Below are positions 60,501 through 64,000 of a DNA stretch of 64,000 nucleotides, in pieces. How positions within the stretch are numbered: the first letter of the stretch is position 1; each line of letters opens with the position of its first letter. Source of the stretch: Posidonia oceanica (lineage: Eukaryota; Streptophyta; Magnoliopsida; Alismatales; Posidoniaceae); contig JAZBRS010000026.1 in NCBI GenBank assembly GCA_037176725.1, positions 106,499,501-106,563,500 of the forward strand. The letters run 5' to 3'. Below the pieces are notes generated by a model, which was given only the letters and a program-made list of their open reading frames with translations, was not told where the DNA came from and made no database searches. Position numbers and translations under genes: made by a program.

Positions 60501-63400
60501 GCGGTTGCAGTAGGAGCGCCGGCGACTGGCGCCGGAGAAGATGGTGACTTCGGCGAGCTCGTGTGGGCGGCACAGGCGACGAAAAGCCTTGGGGAAAAGT
60601 CGAGGAGCAAGAGGAGGAAGAGGAGAATCCGGAGGAGGCTTCTCTCACCCCTCACGCACGCAGGAGATGGCCACCCACCTAAGTGGCTTTCGGCCGGCCG
60701 GAGGGAGGTGGAGACGGCGATGTGCGGCAGCTGCTGGTGCGGGGGAGGCTCAGGGACGTCGCCGGAGGTCCAAGGAGGATGACGGAGCTTCCAGAAGCAG
60801 GCTCCACGGCCCGGTGCAAGATCTGGTTCAGCAGGACTCTTGCTGCGAAGGCCGTGGTGGGTACGGCGATGTGTGGCGTTCCAGGCCGAACCAAGGGTAC
60901 GGGCGGCTAGGTGGTCGTCTGGGGAGCGCGTGGGAGGAAACGGAAGTGAATTCCACTGAGCGTGGAGGGAGTTATGGAGGTTTGAAGTTTTCGGGCAAAA
61001 ATGGAACACAAGTGTTTGTAGTGGAATGTAGGGAGTGTGGGAGGTTTCTGGATGCGATTTTGGGTGGCTCAGGAAGGTGGTTACTTGGTGAGTTTAAGTG
61101 ACAAGTTCTGGGATTTTAGGAGGCTTGTAGTGGTGGATTTGCAATGAGGAAGATCGGTCTGATGGAGTTGGGTGCTGAAGGCTTTGGAGGGGATTTCAGG
61201 GTTGAGTTTCGTAGTGGTTTTTGGCTTCTGGTAGTGGGGAAAGGAAGGTGGTTGCTTGGGTTTCAGAGTGCATCCAAAAAAAAAAGGGTTGTGAAGAGGA
61301 AAATCCGGTTTTGATCCCCTCCCTCTCCACTGAATTCAATGGGGTCTGTGGTCAAAGGAATGGGTTTCTGCCACCAATGGCAGAGCATGGAAGGGGTGAT
61401 GGCGTTGGTCTTCGGCCACAGGGTATGGAAGTGATGGAGCGAAGTCCATGGTGGTGTCAGGCAGGGTTTGAAAAGAGAGGAAGGAGGTCTGTCGTTTTTG
61501 CCTTGAGAGAGAGGGAGAAGAATGGAAGAAGAAGAAGAAGAAGAGAAGGAGGGAAGGAGGAGAGGAAAACGCATGGGCTGTGAGCTGCACAGTAGAAAAA
61601 AAAAGAAAAGAAAATGAAGGGGAAAGAGAGGAATGGGCTGTGGGCTGGACCAAAAGAAGGAGAGGTAGAAAAGAAAGGGAAGAAGGAAGGAAAAGAAAGA
61701 AAGAGGAGAAATAAGAAGGATGAAAAAGAATAAAAATAAAGTAAAATGGGAATAAAAATAAGAAGACTTTAAGGTGATTGCTCGAGTTGGGATTTTTAGA
61801 TTAGGTTTTTTTTAATGGTTGTTTTTAATTAGGATTTTAGGATTAAGGAGTTTTAGTTTTGATTAGGATTTTGAGTTTTCTTTTAAGTGGTTTTTGATTT
61901 TTTGTTTAAATGTTTGTTAAATGTTTAAATTGTCTTTCAGTTATGTTTTTCTTGTTAAGTCTTTGGAATTTTTGATTAAGTTTTTTAAAGATTGTTTTTA
62001 AAATAATTAGGGAGAGTTTTAGCCTTTGATTTTAATCCTTTTTTTAGGGTTTTGTTTAAGTTTTGTTTTGAATTTAATTTTGTTTGTTGGATTCTTTTAA
62101 TATTTTTTAGTTAAGTTTTTCTTGTTTAATTAAGCGTTTTCAAATTTTTGATTGTTTGTTTTTTTTCTTTTCAATTAAGTTTTCAAATTGTTTCTTTCAG
62201 GATTGTTAAATTAAGTTTTTCCCCCTTTTTTTTGATTACTTGCCTTAGTATTTTAAGTTGTTTTCTTTCTTTTTAGGATTTGTTTTTTTGATTGTTTTTA
62301 GTAGGGTTTTTACTCTAGCTTGTTTTGATTATATCTTGGTTTTTTCTTTGATTTTATAGCATTTTCTTTTTGTTTGTTTTGCATTTTTTAGATTACATTC
62401 TCAATTTCCTTTTTTAATTGGATTTAGTTAGGTTCTTGTTTTTGATTGTTTGTTTAAGTTTTTAATTATTTATTTTTAGGATTTTGACTTGTTTCTCTTT
62501 TGTTTTAGAGTTTTAAATGTTTTTAAAGGTTTTTTAGGGGTTTAGTAAGAGAGGAGAAGAGGAAATTAGAAAGGAGAGGAAAAGGGAGAAATGGAGGGAT
62601 AAATAGGAAAGAGAGGAGTCGAAGGAAAATATTTTTTTGAAAATTAAAGAAAACGGTAAAAATAAGATAAAAATAGGAATAAGATTGAGAACAGATAGGA
62701 GCACAAGAGGGGCCCACAGCCAGACAAAAAAGAGGGAGAAAAGGAGGTGAAAAGAAGGATGATAATCAGGAGAGAGAGAGAGGAGAGAGAAAAGAATAAT
62801 CTAAGAGAGAGAAAAGGATAATTTGGGTAAATGGAGGTCTTAGAGGTTTCAAAAAGTGGTGAAATTTGGTGGGTGTGTAGTCTAGGGTCTATAGTGTGCG
62901 ACCTAGGGTTTTGGTTTGGTTTTGAGAAAGTTTTGGACGGGTTTTGAGGTGTAGAAAAAGGGTAGTTTTGCCTAAGTTTCCTAGGATTTTTGGGGGTGGT
63001 TTTGGTTTGAAAGTTTCTAGGATTTTTGGTGGGTTTGCTAAGTCAGGGATGGTGAGTTTTTCTATGGTTTTTGGTTAGTTTTTGGGTTCGGAAAAGGGGT
63101 GTAATCCTAGGTTGAGTTTGGGCTTGTTTTGGAGGGAAAGAGAAAGGGAGAGGTGTTGATTTGGACCTGCAATTGGATGGTTTTAGGGTAAGGTCTTGGA
63201 TGATTTCAGGGTAGGGTTTTGAGAGGGTTTTGGGGCGATTTTCTGGGTTAGAAAATGGGTGTAGTTCTAGGTTTGGTTTTGAGGTTTGAGGAGGGGTTTT
63301 GATTTGAAAGGAAGGGTGAGGAGCAAGGTGTAATTTTGGGTTTTTTCCTAGCCGCCAGAGAGACCTGCCAATTCAATCTTGTCGAAATGGGGTGTCAACA
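57577..63400 (-). repeat. 3' LTR of element D (5824 bp)
   Basis: Same ends as solo LTR C (plus strand TGTAGTAATCCC ... GGGGTGTCAACA). On the minus strand it is preceded by the polypurine tract at 63401-63412, so it is the 3' LTR of an element whose internal region extends to the right. The expected target duplication on the left is GTGCC (57572-57576); its partner would lie beyond the window. It carries a 30-bp tandem array (58205-58715), TGCAATTTT repeats, a GC-rich patch (60350-61000) and a T/G-rich stretch. Confidence 0.85.
58205..58715. repeat. 30-bp tandem array in LTR D
   Basis: About 15 copies of a unit like GGGCACGCAAAACGGTGCCA plus AAAGCAAAGC. Related to the array in LTR C, but with GTGCCAAAAG where C has GTGCAAGAAA. 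The variants are shared within each array, as expected if each array was homogenised on its own. Confidence 0.88.
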
Positions 63401-64000
63401 GATGCCCCTCCCTGAGCGAGGTCAAGGGGACCGAGACCGCTGCTCTGGGTTGAGAAGACGCCCCATTTGACCGGAGAGCCAAAAGATTTGCTATTGGCGT
63501 GAGTTACTTATTCGGTGGATGCACCGAACGTCGTAGCCCGTCGCCGCAATGCAAAATGCAGATGGATGAGATGCAATGCATACAATGCATGCTAGTGCAG
63601 ATGCGATGCAAATGTTAGTGCAAAAGTTAGTACAGATAAGAATGCTGATGTGGTGCAGATGCTACTGATGATGTTAGACTGGCATGTAATGCTAGCAATG
63701 AAGGTGCAGAGATGATGCGAAAGAAATGCTAAAAGAAAGGCGCGATGTGGCGCAAGGATCTGGCAGGTAGGCCAAACTTGCGCGACAAGGCGAGAAAGAA
63801 AAAGTGTAGCTTGTCCCCGCCTGGGGAGAAAGCTAGCAAAAGAAGCGCGAGGGGAGAGGGGATGGCTCTCCTATCGCGAGGGGATGCGGGACTTTGCCTT
63901 CCTGGGACAAGGTCACGCGAAGAGGGTGATAAGGTGTCGGGCTTATCGGTCGAATAGTTTACGGTCCTATCAACCGGGAGCGATAGTTTACAGGCCTATC
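63401..64000 (-). mobile_element. Element D, polypurine tract and 3' internal region
   Basis: Minus strand GGGAGGGGCATC directly before the LTR. Further right are TGCANATG-rich repeats (63545-63720) and, at the window edge, hairpin units: GATAAG-N8-CTTATC at 63928-63947 and GATAG-N9-CTATC at 63982-64000. This matches the layout of elements A and B. The open frame at 63745-63957 has no domain. The element continues past the window. Confidence 0.75.

Overview
This is plant nuclear DNA from a gene-poor, repeat-dense region. The only intact gene found is a UDP-glucuronate 4-epimerase (GAE type, pectin precursor synthesis), 433 residues in two exons at 4497-5962. Its coding exons are very rich in G+C, with C or G at most third positions, while the flanks are AT-rich. 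That contrast resembles monocots, but the species cannot be named from this window.

Layout. 1-1874 holds a tandem array of a ~716-bp unit. 1875-4358 has no gene I can support. The epimerase gene follows. 6856-9790 holds LTR-like pieces, one copy of a recent duplication and a degraded hAT transposase. 9791-17395 is the 3' part of a Ty3/gypsy element (Tat/Ogre-like by architecture; 'element A'), with a 2.7-kb solo LTR inside its own LTR. 17937-20257 is the second copy of the duplication. 20258-24466 is a complete but dead hAT transposon with exact 8-bp target-site duplications (TSDs). 24861-42553 is one Ty1/copia element on the minus strand, broken by a 7.9-kb CACTA transposon in its protease region and a 3.2-kb solo LTR between gag and protease. 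42554-46348 holds telomere-motif tandem repeats and a decayed LTR. 46349-57576 is a second gypsy 3' end ('element B', plus strand), interrupted by a 5.7-kb solo LTR ('C'). From 57577 to the window end lies the 3' LTR and start of the internal region of a minus-strand element ('D').

Several insertions are resolved to the base by TSDs: hAT (TACTAAAC), CACTA (CCT), solo LTRs (CATGT, AAACC, CCTAT), the copia element (CCTAA/CCTAC) and two ~1.1-kb elements with 7-bp flanking repeats. This gives an order of events, with copia older than the CACTA and the gag/protease solo LTR it contains.

The most interesting content is (1) the CACTA element, which carries exon pieces of three unrelated host genes: CDP-diacylglycerol synthase, callose synthase and an EF-hand calcium-binding protein of the CML49/50 type; (2) arrays of short hairpins upstream of the polypurine tract in elements A, B and D, whose stems change on both sides while the fold is kept; (3) nested palindromic modules scattered through LTR A, with a different-sequence counterpart in LTR B; and (4) very long LTRs containing 30-bp arrays that stay open in several frames and look like genes but are not.

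All identities rest on reading translations and motifs by eye. No alignment or database search was run.
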